Origin: Planctomycetota bacterium
GTDB lineage: Bacteria > Planctomycetota > UBA1135 > GCA-002686595
Length of the DNA: 64,000 nucleotides
Reading direction: 5' to 3'
Assembly (NCBI GenBank): GCA_016714045.1
Contig: JADJNY010000004.1
Span: 520,518-584,517, forward strand
Part shown: positions 17,701 through 26,389 of the stretch, in pieces
Numbering within the stretch: the stretch's first letter is position 1
Layout of the letters: each line of letters starts with the position of its first letter
The notes under the pieces: model-generated
The model's input: only the letters and a program-made list of their open reading frames with translations
Database searches by the model: none
What the model was told of the DNA's origin: nothing
Translations under genes and position numbers: made by a program

Positions 17701-18715
17701 GGTGGAGGCAGCGATTAAACGGGCCCGGCGTGACCGTCCGGAGCTCGACGGCTTTTTCAATCGCGAGCGTGCCGAGCGGTTCTTCGTAAAAAACTTGGAG
17801 CGTGTGCAAGGAGACGAGCGCGACGCCATTGTCCTATCCATCGGATTGGTGAAGGACCGTGCCAATGTTCTTCTCAACAGGTTGGGGCCGCTCAATCAAC
17901 AAGGTGGCGAGCGACGTCTGAATGTCGCTATCACACGTGCCCGACGACGTATGACACTTGTCACCTCGTTCTCCCACCACGACATGGATCCAAGCCGCTT
18001 CCACGCGCCCGGGGCGGATCTCCTGCGTCGATATATCGAATACGCGTCGAGCGGCGGAACGATCATCTCCGACCGCGGAGTCACCGCCGTGGCGCCCAAC
18101 CCCTTTGAAGCGGATATCGAGCAGGCCTTGAAGCTGAGGGGTATTAATGTGTTGCCGCAGTGGGGTGCATCGGCATACCGTCTTGACCTGGTAGCCTGCC
18201 ACCCCACACAGCCGAGCCGTTTCGTCCTTGCAATCGAGTGTGACGGTGCAAGCTACCACTCGGGGTACACAGCGCGTGAACGCGACCGACTTCGGCAGCA
18301 GCATCTTGAGGCACTAGGTTGGCGGTTCTGCCGTATCTGGTCGACGGATTGGTTCAATCACCGCGACAGCGAGATCAACCGCGTGGTCCGGGCGTATCAG
18401 GAAGCTGTCGCCTATTCTGATCGATCAACTGCTGATGCCACACGTTCGAGCGCGGAGACGCAGCGCGGTCCAACTACTGACTCAACCGCGCCACTCGCGC
18501 TTCGCGGTCGCCGACCACTGATCTACAAGCGCCAGTCGATCGCCGAGTATGCCGACGCAGAGCTGATCCAGCTCGCTCTTTGGATCCGCTCCGATGGCCG
18601 CCTCCGGACCGATGAGGAGTGCATCGAGGAGATGGTCGCAGAACTTGGCTTCCAGCGTCGTGGTGCGAGAATTGTGGAACGCGTACGGCGCGCGGTTGAG
18701 GCAACTCGACCGTAG
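14723..18715 (+). CDS. DUF4011-type SF1 helicase with C-terminal nuclease domain, 1330 aa (intact)
   Basis: The N-terminus (RARAGWISRLIDLSRRNNLL) is the DUF4011 signature. A Walker A motif QGPPGTGKSQTIANLI lies at about residues 290-305 and FVAEKRAALEAVQKRL follows. Walker B FDEASQVLPEDAIPA lies near 830 and GDRHQLPPTTFF at about 855. SF1 motifs RRLNVAITRARRRM follow near 1065. A restriction-like domain (about 1130-1220) has IECDGASYHSGYTARERDRL and LGWRFCRIWSTDWF, the Vsr/DUF559-type arrangement. The C-terminus (about 1265-1325) is the helical end usual for this family. Such Upf1-like helicase-nucleases are common in defence islands and are thought to process foreign DNA or RNA. It runs opposite to the adjacent PglZ array, with stops 41 bases apart. 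Confidence 0.88.
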   Translation: MPDAPDPKRRALVERARAGWISRLIDLSRRNNLLYFRSLKVGTLDLALGIARDDLLAGRSVPLTQVRGPVEETRAASIVGEIEDRARTNREERGLETLFVAVGMASWTSSDGGRDPEAPVFLIPIVIEHAGRDRSRVSIRRAGDPQVNLVLLHVLNRELGCNVAAVDLLPEQSDEEVVNLVAAFSRLLGAAQRVTGFRVSERAVLGNFAFQKLAMVRDLQEHAELLVAHDVISALAGDDGARAEIRPSSTAPDVRDFDASAPDEEFLVLDADSSQMQAVVCAQRGEHLVVQGPPGTGKSQTIANLIATCAAQGKSVLFVAEKRAALEAVQKRLCEVGLEHLALDVHGADVSRKKVMERLRVHLDVVRDSTPVSTEPTHSTYVDRRRRLVEHLRRLHSPRPPSQRSVFELQASLVALRDGPQPKARLRGPQIDKLDPATLTAIRDLVRDAGAFEALIHRTDRSPWSSAVLDSGQAVQECVDAARALAWTELPELERSIDRLCAETGRRRPSTIVELEGAIDLQTEIARLLKRHQPVLFDMDLAALACDLAPAGRGAFWRAAARILRARYRSALRDMRGAARTGELAAFDALTDARKASEALERWRAHGPGGTPIPARTEIDEVRLHLESVRAHLTRLDACFPHGPLSSASFAELRERCRALAEHADSAIQIPSFRRIERRLSEHGLGPLLGEIRAAPLPASGWGGFVECCVVASLLDHVRTEDSDVAGFAGAIHGEFVAEFQRLDRECIHLAARRVRRAHAVLAVEAMNRHPEQDKIVRQEVNRTRPRMSMRTLLASAPQVLTKLCPCWMGSPLSVSHLFGAQSRWFDLVVFDEASQVLPEDAIPAILRGSQVVVAGDRHQLPPTTFFADGGNDDDEESVYAPNDAEGFESLLDLMSASSVRSSMLLWHYRSKAEALIAFSNAHIYRHLITFPDTGGEQCIRHVLVADAEPQGVDPDSGSAEVRRVVALVLEHATIRPGETLGVIALGIGHANRVEAAIKRARRDRPELDGFFNRERAERFFVKNLERVQGDERDAIVLSIGLVKDRANVLLNRLGPLNQQGGERRLNVAITRARRRMTLVTSFSHHDMDPSRFHAPGADLLRRYIEYASSGGTIISDRGVTAVAPNPFEADIEQALKLRGINVLPQWGASAYRLDLVACHPTQPSRFVLAIECDGASYHSGYTARERDRLRQQHLEALGWRFCRIWSTDWFNHRDSEINRVVRAYQEAVAYSDRSTADATRSSAETQRGPTTDSTAPLALRGRRPLIYKRQSIAEYADAELIQLALWIRSDGRLRTDEECIEEMVAELGFQRRGARIVERVRRAVEATRP

Positions 18716-18756
18716 CCTCCCGCGCATGTGCCTGCTCAAGCGGAGCAAGATCACAG

Positions 18757-21528
18757 CTAGCCACGACCACCGAGTTCGATCCAGCCGATTAGCGTCGCAG
18801 CGTAGCTACCGCCCTCGGGAACGATCTCACGATGCTGCAGCTCGCGCTCGAGCATGGGCTCGACCTTCTCGTGGAGGAGTGCCTTGCGGGCTAGGGCCGT
18901 ATTCGCGCTGACCTGCCCTGGGCGCTTGAATAGGACCGCGCCAAGGCGTTCGAGGCGGGCGTTGCGCTTGCCGTCGTCGCTCACGGCCAGCGGCATCACC
19001 GTGGCGCGATGCTCGCCAGAGGGTCCGCGCGTCTCGACCAACCACCACGTCAGCACACCTGGGCCTTCGGAGCCCGACACAGCCACGCCGATGCTCTCAG
19101 GCGATACGACCTGCCACCGTTTGATGGCCTCCTGCACGAGCGGATGATCGAGGCCGAGCAGGTCGAGGTCGGCCCGCGCGCGGGCAGCATCGCGATCGAG
19201 CGTGAAGCGGCAGACCACCTTCTGCTCGGCGTCTTTCACGACGTAGGTGCCGTCATCCTGCTCATCGACGCGGCGGCCATCGGCGGTGATGGATGCTCGC
19301 AGGAACTCCAGCACGCGCTCGAGCCCCGGCCTCACGTTGGCGAAGGGTTTGTAGTCGTCGAGGGAGAAGCCATCGAGGTCCTGGAACAGCTCGAAGACGA
19401 CCTTGCGCGCCTCGGAGGCGTTGGAGAGCGCGGCTTCGAGTTCCTCCTTCGTGCGGCGGAGCTCCGGGTCGCCGAGCGCCTCGCGATACAGCTTGTCGTA
19501 TGTGAGGCGCTCGGAGAGCTGGCCGAGCACCTGGCTGCGGAGGTCCTCGGCGACGTTGCCGTTCTCGTCGACCTTGCCGAGGGTCTTCGCGATCTCCTTT
19601 AGCTTCTCGTCGAGGAGCAGGAAGATCTTGCCCTCGATCGTGTCGGAGAGGACGAGGTTGTAGACCTGCGCGGTGTGCTTCTGGCCGTAGCGATGGATGC
19701 GCCCGATGCGCTGCTCCATGTCCATCGGGTTCCACGGCAGGTCGAAGTTGAAGAGGATGCGCGCGAACTGGAGGTTGATGCCTTCGCGTCCGGCCGCCGT
19801 GCAGACCAGCACACGCGGGCCGTCGGCCTTCTTGAACTTCCGCTCGGCGGCGAGCTTCGCTCCGTGGTCGCCACCGCGCAGGACGACGACGCCTTGGCCC
19901 GGGTACGCCTTCTCGATCTCGCGACCGAGCAGGTCGACGGTGCCGAGGTACGTCGCGAAGATGACGACTTTCTCGGTCGAGTCCTGCTCCCACAGGGCGC
20001 CGAGGCCGCGCAGCAGCTTCTCGACCTTCGTCTCGCGGCGCTCGGGGAACACGCGGAGCAGCTCGCGGATGCGCAGGCGCTCCTCGGGCAACGCAAGGCT
20101 CACGGCCATCACGGCCATGTCCTCACCGCTCGTTGTGGCCCACTCACCTGCCGTCGAGTCGGAGGCCAGCTCCAACTCCTCCTCGTTGAGCTTCTTGAGG
20201 AGCTTCACGCGAAGGTCGGCGAGGATGGCATCGACCTGTCCGCGCCCGACCGAGTCACGCGCCACCTCGAACTCGTCGTGGATCAGCTCGCGACCTTCGG
20301 CGAGGAGCTGCTCGCGCGCGTCGATGTCCAGCTCCTGGTCCTTGAGGATGGCCTCGTGGAGCGTGAGCATGAGGATGCGGCGTCGAAGCGTGCGGCGAAC
20401 GGCGGCGAAGCTCGACGCAGCGATCTTCTGGAAGATCGTCATCACGAAGCCGAGCGCGCGGCCCTGGTTGCCCTGTCGCTGGGCGAGCGCGAAGCCGTCC
20501 TCGAGGTACTCCTTGAGCGCCGCGTAGAACGTGCGCTCCTCCTCGTCCATCGTGAACGACTCGGTGTGGACCCAGCGCCGCGCGAAGAGCGGCGAACCGT
20601 CAGGTCGACAAGCGTCGGCCTTGGTGCGCCGGAACACCACCGAGTTCAGGCGGTGCCGGTTGTCGACCATGTCCTCGGGGCTCTTGAACAGCGTCGGGTT
20701 CAGGAGCTGCACGAGCATCCAGAATCGGAAGTGATCGCCCTGGTGCGGCGTGGCCGAGAGGAGCACGAGATCGCGTGCGTGGCCCTTCAGCGCCTCGGCG
20801 AGCTTGTAGTTCTCGGTCTTCGTGACCTTCTTGCCGTTGCGGAAGGCCGTGAGGTGGTGCGCCTCGTCGAACACGACGAGGTCCCACTGCGGCGCATCGA
20901 GCAGGCGCTTGATGCGTGCCGGGCGTTTGAGCGTGTCGATACTGGCGATGAGCCGGTCGTGCTTCGCAAAGGCGTTGGACTTGCGGTCGGTGACGTCTCC
21001 CTCGCTGCCGAATACCTCGAAGTCGAGGCGGAAGACCTCGTTCATCTCCCGGTGCCAGTTGTTCACGAGGCCTGCCGGGACGACCATCAGCGCTCGGTTC
21101 AGCTCGCCACGGCTCGCCAGCTCGCGAAGAAGCAACGCGGCCTCGATGGTCTTACCGAGGCCGACCTCGTCGGCGACGAGGAAGCGGCGGGGTGAGGCTG
21201 TCGCAATGCGATGGGTCAACACTACCTGATGCGGCAGCAGGTCAATCGGTGCCGCCGTCAGTGCGGCCGCGCTCTCCATCAGGGGCAGCGCGTGCGCCTC
21301 GTACTCGAGCCACGCCTCGCGCCGCCGATCGTCGCCACCCGCGACCGAGCTGATGACGCGGTCGGTGCGCGAGAGGAAAGGCTGGAGCGCTGTTACGGCG
21401 ACGAGCCGCTCGCCACCTGCAAAGAACGCTCGCACGTAGCCGTTGCGCTCGGAGTCGACGACGACGCCCTCACCATGCTCAGCGTGGCTGACGCGCTGTC
21501 CAGGGTTGAATGCAGCGGCTTCGCTCAT
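18757..21528 (-). CDS. SNF2-family DEAH helicase of the BrxHII/DrmD kind, 923 aa
   Basis: An N-terminal small beta domain (NPGQRVSHAEHGEGVVV) precedes the SNF2 motor. Motif I ADEVGLGKTIEAALL is at 119-133, DEAH at 221-224, SATPHQGDHF near 256, and the second RecA domain has VLVCTAAGREGINLQ and QRIGRIHRYGQKHTAQVYNL around 585-640. This layout is that of the SNF2-like helicases of BREX (BrxHII) and DISARM (DrmD), which act as dsDNA translocases. It is the last gene of the array and starts 10 bases after the HNH gene. Its C-terminal 250 residues are unassigned. No frame break. Confidence 0.88.
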   Translation of the reverse strand: MSEAAAFNPGQRVSHAEHGEGVVVDSERNGYVRAFFAGGERLVAVTALQPFLSRTDRVISSVAGGDDRRREAWLEYEAHALPLMESAAALTAAPIDLLPHQVVLTHRIATASPRRFLVADEVGLGKTIEAALLLRELASRGELNRALMVVPAGLVNNWHREMNEVFRLDFEVFGSEGDVTDRKSNAFAKHDRLIASIDTLKRPARIKRLLDAPQWDLVVFDEAHHLTAFRNGKKVTKTENYKLAEALKGHARDLVLLSATPHQGDHFRFWMLVQLLNPTLFKSPEDMVDNRHRLNSVVFRRTKADACRPDGSPLFARRWVHTESFTMDEEERTFYAALKEYLEDGFALAQRQGNQGRALGFVMTIFQKIAASSFAAVRRTLRRRILMLTLHEAILKDQELDIDAREQLLAEGRELIHDEFEVARDSVGRGQVDAILADLRVKLLKKLNEEELELASDSTAGEWATTSGEDMAVMAVSLALPEERLRIRELLRVFPERRETKVEKLLRGLGALWEQDSTEKVVIFATYLGTVDLLGREIEKAYPGQGVVVLRGGDHGAKLAAERKFKKADGPRVLVCTAAGREGINLQFARILFNFDLPWNPMDMEQRIGRIHRYGQKHTAQVYNLVLSDTIEGKIFLLLDEKLKEIAKTLGKVDENGNVAEDLRSQVLGQLSERLTYDKLYREALGDPELRRTKEELEAALSNASEARKVVFELFQDLDGFSLDDYKPFANVRPGLERVLEFLRASITADGRRVDEQDDGTYVVKDAEQKVVCRFTLDRDAARARADLDLLGLDHPLVQEAIKRWQVVSPESIGVAVSGSEGPGVLTWWLVETRGPSGEHRATVMPLAVSDDGKRNARLERLGAVLFKRPGQVSANTALARKALLHEKVEPMLERELQHREIVPEGGSYAATLIGWIELGGRG

Positions 21529-21538
21529 ACCATACCCT

Positions 21539-22573
21539 TCATAGTGCAGCCGAGGCCATCCGTACCTCGAGCGCTCTCTTCATGTGCGAAGTCAGTGCTC
21601 TGTCTCTGCCAAAGAACGTCGGTTTGCGGATCTCCGAGTTGTCATAGCGGAGCAGCACCTCGTCGAGACCGTTCGAGCGATTGCACTCCCTGAAGAACTC
21701 GACCGCATCGTTGTCGATCGCTATCTTGAGCGAGGGACGAATCACATACACCTTGGCATCGAACAGCCGGTGGTGGTTCGGACAGAGGGATACGCCGTTC
21801 CATACCTCGTCGGTGCCCTGGGGCTCGCAAGCCGGGATGATGTGCGCTCCCTCCATGATGTTGAGCTGCGTCGAGCAGACCGCGCACGCGAAGTCGTATT
21901 GCGCGACGACGAGCGGAGCGAACCGATGATCGCGCTCAAGGCGCTCAAGAGCGATGCGTCGTCGAATCGTCTCGGCAGGAAGCGCTGGCATGGCGGTGGC
22001 CGGAACCACCGTGATGTTAGGAGTGCTTTCGAGCAGAAACGTCTCACGATCGTCGCCCTGCAACCCGCTGGCGTCGGCCTGGTGAAACTGCCGCATCAGG
22101 TGCAACAGGTTCCCCGACGTGCAGGCGACGCGAACCTCTTCGTCTCCACCGCTCCCCCGCATCGTTCGCGGCGATGCTACGGCCCATCCCTTTCCTCGTG
22201 CCTCGCTGAGCAGCTTCTCTTGAACCTGCACGGCCTTGCTGTACGAGAAGTCGGCGTGAAAACTAGCCTCCCACGCAACGAAGACTCCGAAGTCCGGCGA
22301 GTAGCCAAGAAGGAATGTCGGCACCGCGTCCAGGTCAAGGGCGCCGCGGTCACCGCGCGCTTGACCGGGCAAGATGAGCTGAATCTTGAACTCGTCAGCA
22401 GGGCGATCGGAGGACTCAACGTGGGTGACGGTCCACAAGTAGAAGCGCGCCCGGCCGAAGTCGGGGATGGTGGCGAGCGCGGGCCGCGTTTCGTCACCGG
22501 TGCGGAACGTCGTTCCCGCCGGCAACGCTGCGGCAAGCTTCGCCGCTAAGACAGGCTGCGGCAGTGCCGGCAT
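21539..22573 (-). CDS. HNH endonuclease, 344 aa
   Basis: The C-terminal third carries an HNH fold: two cysteines (FACAVCSTQ), the catalytic segment MEGAHIIPACEPQGTDEVWN and NGVSLCPNHHRLFDAKVY with the final His and Asn. The N-terminal 200 residues are alpha/beta (FYLWTVTHVESSDRPADEF) and contain no recognised motif; they may be a DNA- or modification-sensing domain as in modification-dependent McrA-like and similar nucleases. ATG and the upstream stop overlap as ATGA at 22573, so expression is coupled. In a methyltransferase-containing array this is the most likely DNA-cutting effector. Confidence 0.82.
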   Translation of the reverse strand: MPALPQPVLAAKLAAALPAGTTFRTGDETRPALATIPDFGRARFYLWTVTHVESSDRPADEFKIQLILPGQARGDRGALDLDAVPTFLLGYSPDFGVFVAWEASFHADFSYSKAVQVQEKLLSEARGKGWAVASPRTMRGSGGDEEVRVACTSGNLLHLMRQFHQADASGLQGDDRETFLLESTPNITVVPATAMPALPAETIRRRIALERLERDHRFAPLVVAQYDFACAVCSTQLNIMEGAHIIPACEPQGTDEVWNGVSLCPNHHRLFDAKVYVIRPSLKIAIDNDAVEFFRECNRSNGLDEVLLRYDNSEIRKPTFFGRDRALTSHMKRALEVRMASAAL

Positions 22574-23094
22574 CAGGAAATCCTCGGATGATGGAGGCCG
22601 ACGTAGGAGTCGCCGTCGAAGTCGGGGTTCTTCTCCTCGGAAACAAGAATGCGGCCGACGTCGGCGTCAGCGCCGCCCCACAGGCAGCGGCCCAGTGGCA
22701 AGCGCACGCCGTCCTTCGCGGCGCTGATCCGCCAGAAGTACTCCTCGTCGGCGAGGTCCATCCCGATACGGGTGCGCCCCGACGCGAGCCAGAGAATCAG
22801 CGCGGCCTGCCCCTCGTAGTGCTCCTGGAAGCTGAGCACGGCCGACTTCACATCGTTCTCGAGCCACGACACAGCCTCCTGTTCCGACAGCGAATCGAGG
22901 CAGCCATCGAGCCCGGCGACGACGAGCGCGTCGCCTTCGGAGCCGGGGAGGTCATCGGGCCACTCCTTCCGCAGTGCGAAGAAGTCGCGGATCGACACCA
23001 CGCCCGTGGGCGCGATGACGGTGGACAACACGCGCGGCTCCCAAAGTAGCGAGAAGCCGCGACGCTTCCAGCGATCCCCCTGGACGGTGATCAT
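22573..23094 (-). CDS. Unknown array component, 173 aa
   Basis: The frame overlaps both neighbours by ATGA junctions (23091-23094 and 22573), a strong sign of a real gene in an operon. The sequence is alpha/beta, begins MITVQGDRWKRRGFSLLWEP, and is acidic in the middle (WPDDLPGSEGDALVVAGLDG). I recognise no domain. Its place between methyltransferase and HNH nuclease suggests an accessory subunit or specificity factor, which is inference. Confidence 0.65.
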   Translation of the reverse strand: MITVQGDRWKRRGFSLLWEPRVLSTVIAPTGVVSIRDFFALRKEWPDDLPGSEGDALVVAGLDGCLDSLSEQEAVSWLENDVKSAVLSFQEHYEGQAALILWLASGRTRIGMDLADEEYFWRISAAKDGVRLPLGRCLWGGADADVGRILVSEEKNPDFDGDSYVGLHHPRIS

Positions 23095-26000
23095 GCCGCC
23101 CCCTGGTCTTCAAAGAAGGCGAGCGCCATCTGCTGCTGCTTAGGCTCCTGCTTCGCGACGTAGGAGCGCAAGATAGTCTGAGCGCGCGACGCGGCGTTGC
23201 GAATCTCCGATGTCGCGCCGCGAGTGGTGAACCACTCCAATAGTGCGCTGAGAGCGGGGTGACGCTTGAAGTTGCCGTTGGTGAGCGTGTCGTTGGTGCT
23301 GATGCCACTGTTCTCGAAGCACGTGCCGATAAGGAAAGCGGCCTGATCGTAGTCGCTCGTCATGCCGCTCCGATGCTTGCGCTGCCATGCGCGCGCGACG
23401 TCGAGGGGGGACGTGAGGAAGTAGGTCTTCTTTTCCTCCGAGCACCATCCGCGCGCCTCGAAGTCAGACGGCGCGATGCCCGTGCCGCGCAGGTACTTCT
23501 GGATCTGGTCGCGCGGGATCTCCTTCACGCCATCGAAGAGCCGCAGAAACTGTCGCGTGAACGGCTCAGCATTGACCGGCGGCGGGTCCTTAACTCCACC
23601 CGTTTCTTCGTCGAGGAGTTGGTTGATGCCGACGAGTGCCTCGAGCACGGTCATCGATCGTCCGTCGTCGACGAGCACCTTGCCATAGTGACGCGAGTAG
23701 TACTCGAGCGCCTTACCGCGACGGATGACTTGCAAGTCGGCCTCGGGAAGACCGGCCTTCTGGTGGTGCTCAAGCATGCTCTTCAGCGCGCGCACGTCCT
23801 GCAACACCTGGCGGCGCATCTTCGCCCAGCTCACCGGGGTTGGCTCCTCGGAACGCTTGCGGCAGACGTGAATGATGTCGTACTCGATCTGCTTCGAGCC
23901 AAACTCGCCTTCGCCCTTCGACTCGTCACTGCGAATTGGGTATGTCGCTTCGAGGTACAAGCCGGCATCGAAGAGGCTCTCAAGAACGGCAACCCAGGGC
24001 GCGTCTTCGCTGTGGTGGAACGTGAACGCGAGGATGCCGGACGGGCGAAGAAGCCGGGACGCCTCCCGCCAGCTCTCGGTCAGTACGCGCTTGTAGTGAT
24101 CGTCCGCGTCGTCTGGGTGCTGTGCCGGGTTCGAGATAGCTTCGAGCGTCTTCGGCGTGTATTCGCCGGAGAAACACTCCGGGTACTTCGAGCGAAGTAC
24201 TTTCCGAAGCCAGACGTAGAAGAAGTCAGCGAGCTCGGCGTAGAAGAGCAAGCCGCCGAAGGGAGGATCGGTGATGACAAGGTCAAAACTACCGGTCGTC
24301 CACGAGTCGATATCGCTGGCAGATCCACACTTCAGAGTCGAAGGCGTCGAGGGCGGATCACCGATGTATCCCTTCTCGCTCTTGCCCGTAAGATCGGCAG
24401 CGATGGTCGGCGACTGCTGGGCGAGCCATTCGTTGCTGAGCACGTCCCAGGGGCGCTCGCGCCAATCGAGCGTCTCAGTGAGCGCCTCGGTACACGACAG
24501 CCAGTTGCCACGTCCCATTGCTCCGAACACACTGTTCTCAACAACCACGTGCTTGGGGTGGTAGTTGTTGTTGCTCATGTGCGGTTCGAGCTTGTCCGCC
24601 TGGATGTTCCAAAAGGCGAACATGTTTTGGTTGCGCAGGTACTGCTGGAACGAACCGAGAACGAGTTCACGGGTTTCCCAACGATGCTTCTCGCCCCCAA
24701 CGCTCGTGATCGCCTTCAGCAGCAATGCATGAACCATCAGTTGCCGCGCGTTGAACATGTCGGCCCAGCGGAGGTAGCCGTGTTGCGGCAGCGGCTGACG
24801 CTGATGGGTCATGTGACCGAAGGGGATTTCACTCTCGGGCCAGAAGCCCTTGAGGTCTGCTTCACGGCGATCCCCCCATTCGCGACAGGCTGCCTCGAAC
24901 GGCGCTGGATCAATGGAGGCAGTGAAGAAACGACCGCTGTATGCAGCCCCAGCCTTCTTAAGGCCCGCACTGAAGCACTGCATGACGAGCGGCGCGACCG
25001 GGGCCGATTTCCCGGATGAGTTGGTCGCGACAACGATGCGCTGAACCGCGCCGCACGCGCCGCATGCGAAGTGCCCATCCTTCGGGACCGTGCCGCCCTT
25101 ATTGGGGTGAACCGCTACTCCATCAACGGTGACACTGTCGGGGAGCGTCCCTCGCAGCTCGACGACAGCCGCGTCCTTCGAGCGGGCGTCCAACCAACGG
25201 CAGGTGTCTGCGGCGCTGTCCGTGACGCTTCCACCCAATAGACCTGCGGGGTGGGTGCCCGCAATTCCGGCCAGCCAGCGGGGGTGCGCCATCAGCGAAA
25301 GGCGAACCTTCTTTTTCTCCGCCTTCCCGAGGATCGGGAATGACTCCTTCGCTCCGCACGACGGGCACGTGACGCTGCTGGTCCTCACATCGAGCGCGCA
25401 GAACGGCTTCTCATCGTCGGCGACAACGAGTTTGGCATCAGGCGCCATGCGGGCTTCAGAGTCCTCAATGTCGTAGGACGTCTTGCACGCACTGCACGAG
25501 TGCTCCCACGCCTTCACGGTGAGTTCTTTCACAGCGATGACGGGTGAGGTCATTGCGGGCGTGCGATGCCCGCAACCAGTCATCGCGCAAGGAATGTGCT
25601 TGCCCCAGAAGACGTAGATGATTTCGGGGCCCTCGTACCTGTACGCCTTTCGCTCTTCCGGCTTGAGTGTCAGCGGGTCGAAGTCGGCGCCCATCACCTT
25701 GCTGTCCGCGATGCGCGTCCAGGTCCCGCGCTCACCGTGCGGACCGTTGCACGCGTAGAACGGCATGACTTGCGGCTTCACCTCGGCCTCGATGTCGGCG
25801 AGGAGCGCTTCGACCTCGGCATTCTTCACGTCGGCCAGCTCGGTTTTCACGACGAACCACGCGACGGGGTTCAGGTCGTTGCCGAACATCTGCATGCCGA
25901 GGCGGCTGCCCTCGACGATGGTGGTGCCGCCGCCCATAAAAATGTCAGCGACCTTGAGGTTGGCGAACGAGCGCTTCTTCTGGTGGTTGGCGTAGTAGAC

Positions 26001-26387
26001 GTCCCACACGGCCTTCGCGGCCTGTGACGCGTCATCGGGCGCCTTTATCGACGCAGAGAGCAACAGCGAGCGGAACACGCTCGAGCGGCGTCGCGCCCAC
26101 CACTTCGACATCTGGTAGATGGGCTTGCCCGCGTTGCCCTCGATGGCCGCGACCTGGTTCACGGGGAGGATCGGGAAGTCGACCTCGAGGCAGGTCTTCG
26201 GTCGGTTCGGGTCGTTGAAGTCGACCGTCTCGACCTGCACAGCCTTTCCCGCCCCGACGGCCTCAGCGACCGCCTTCGCCACGCGGGCAGCCTTCGCGCT
26301 TTGGAACTTGCCCGGTCCATTGCTCGCCGCGGTTCTCTCCTCACTCCCCGAGAAAGGTAGTCCCATGCCAGTGGACCTCTTGGGCAT
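23091..26387 (-). CDS. pglXI: DUF1156-like adenine-specific DNA methyltransferase, 1098 aa
   Basis: The N-terminus has the DUF1156-type segment (YQMSKWWARRRSSVFRSLLL). Methyltransferase motif I is VADIFMGGGTTIVEGSRLGM with FGNDLNPVAW, and motif IV is DLVITDPPFGGLLFYAELAD. Between them (about residues 250-470) are several cysteine pairs, including CSAC, CPSC and CGAC, that look like zinc ribbons. In BREX type 3 the methylase PglXI belongs to this group; the symbol is used in that sense and is tentative. It should mark self DNA. ATG 26387 was chosen over an upstream start because the PglZ stop ends at 26390, leaving a 2-base gap. Confidence 0.8.
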   Translation of the reverse strand: MPKRSTGMGLPFSGSEERTAASNGPGKFQSAKAARVAKAVAEAVGAGKAVQVETVDFNDPNRPKTCLEVDFPILPVNQVAAIEGNAGKPIYQMSKWWARRRSSVFRSLLLSASIKAPDDASQAAKAVWDVYYANHQKKRSFANLKVADIFMGGGTTIVEGSRLGMQMFGNDLNPVAWFVVKTELADVKNAEVEALLADIEAEVKPQVMPFYACNGPHGERGTWTRIADSKVMGADFDPLTLKPEERKAYRYEGPEIIYVFWGKHIPCAMTGCGHRTPAMTSPVIAVKELTVKAWEHSCSACKTSYDIEDSEARMAPDAKLVVADDEKPFCALDVRTSSVTCPSCGAKESFPILGKAEKKKVRLSLMAHPRWLAGIAGTHPAGLLGGSVTDSAADTCRWLDARSKDAAVVELRGTLPDSVTVDGVAVHPNKGGTVPKDGHFACGACGAVQRIVVATNSSGKSAPVAPLVMQCFSAGLKKAGAAYSGRFFTASIDPAPFEAACREWGDRREADLKGFWPESEIPFGHMTHQRQPLPQHGYLRWADMFNARQLMVHALLLKAITSVGGEKHRWETRELVLGSFQQYLRNQNMFAFWNIQADKLEPHMSNNNYHPKHVVVENSVFGAMGRGNWLSCTEALTETLDWRERPWDVLSNEWLAQQSPTIAADLTGKSEKGYIGDPPSTPSTLKCGSASDIDSWTTGSFDLVITDPPFGGLLFYAELADFFYVWLRKVLRSKYPECFSGEYTPKTLEAISNPAQHPDDADDHYKRVLTESWREASRLLRPSGILAFTFHHSEDAPWVAVLESLFDAGLYLEATYPIRSDESKGEGEFGSKQIEYDIIHVCRKRSEEPTPVSWAKMRRQVLQDVRALKSMLEHHQKAGLPEADLQVIRRGKALEYYSRHYGKVLVDDGRSMTVLEALVGINQLLDEETGGVKDPPPVNAEPFTRQFLRLFDGVKEIPRDQIQKYLRGTGIAPSDFEARGWCSEEKKTYFLTSPLDVARAWQRKHRSGMTSDYDQAAFLIGTCFENSGISTNDTLTNGNFKRHPALSALLEWFTTRGATSEIRNAASRAQTILRSYVAKQEPKQQQMALAFFEDQGAA

Positions 26388-26389
26388 GA

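Noticed and set aside
19675..21195. 506-aa plus-strand frame
   Set aside because: Antisense to the SNF2 helicase; low-complexity leucine/arginine composition and no motifs.
23259..25019. 586-aa plus-strand frame
   Set aside because: Antisense to the DUF1156-like methyltransferase; no motifs.
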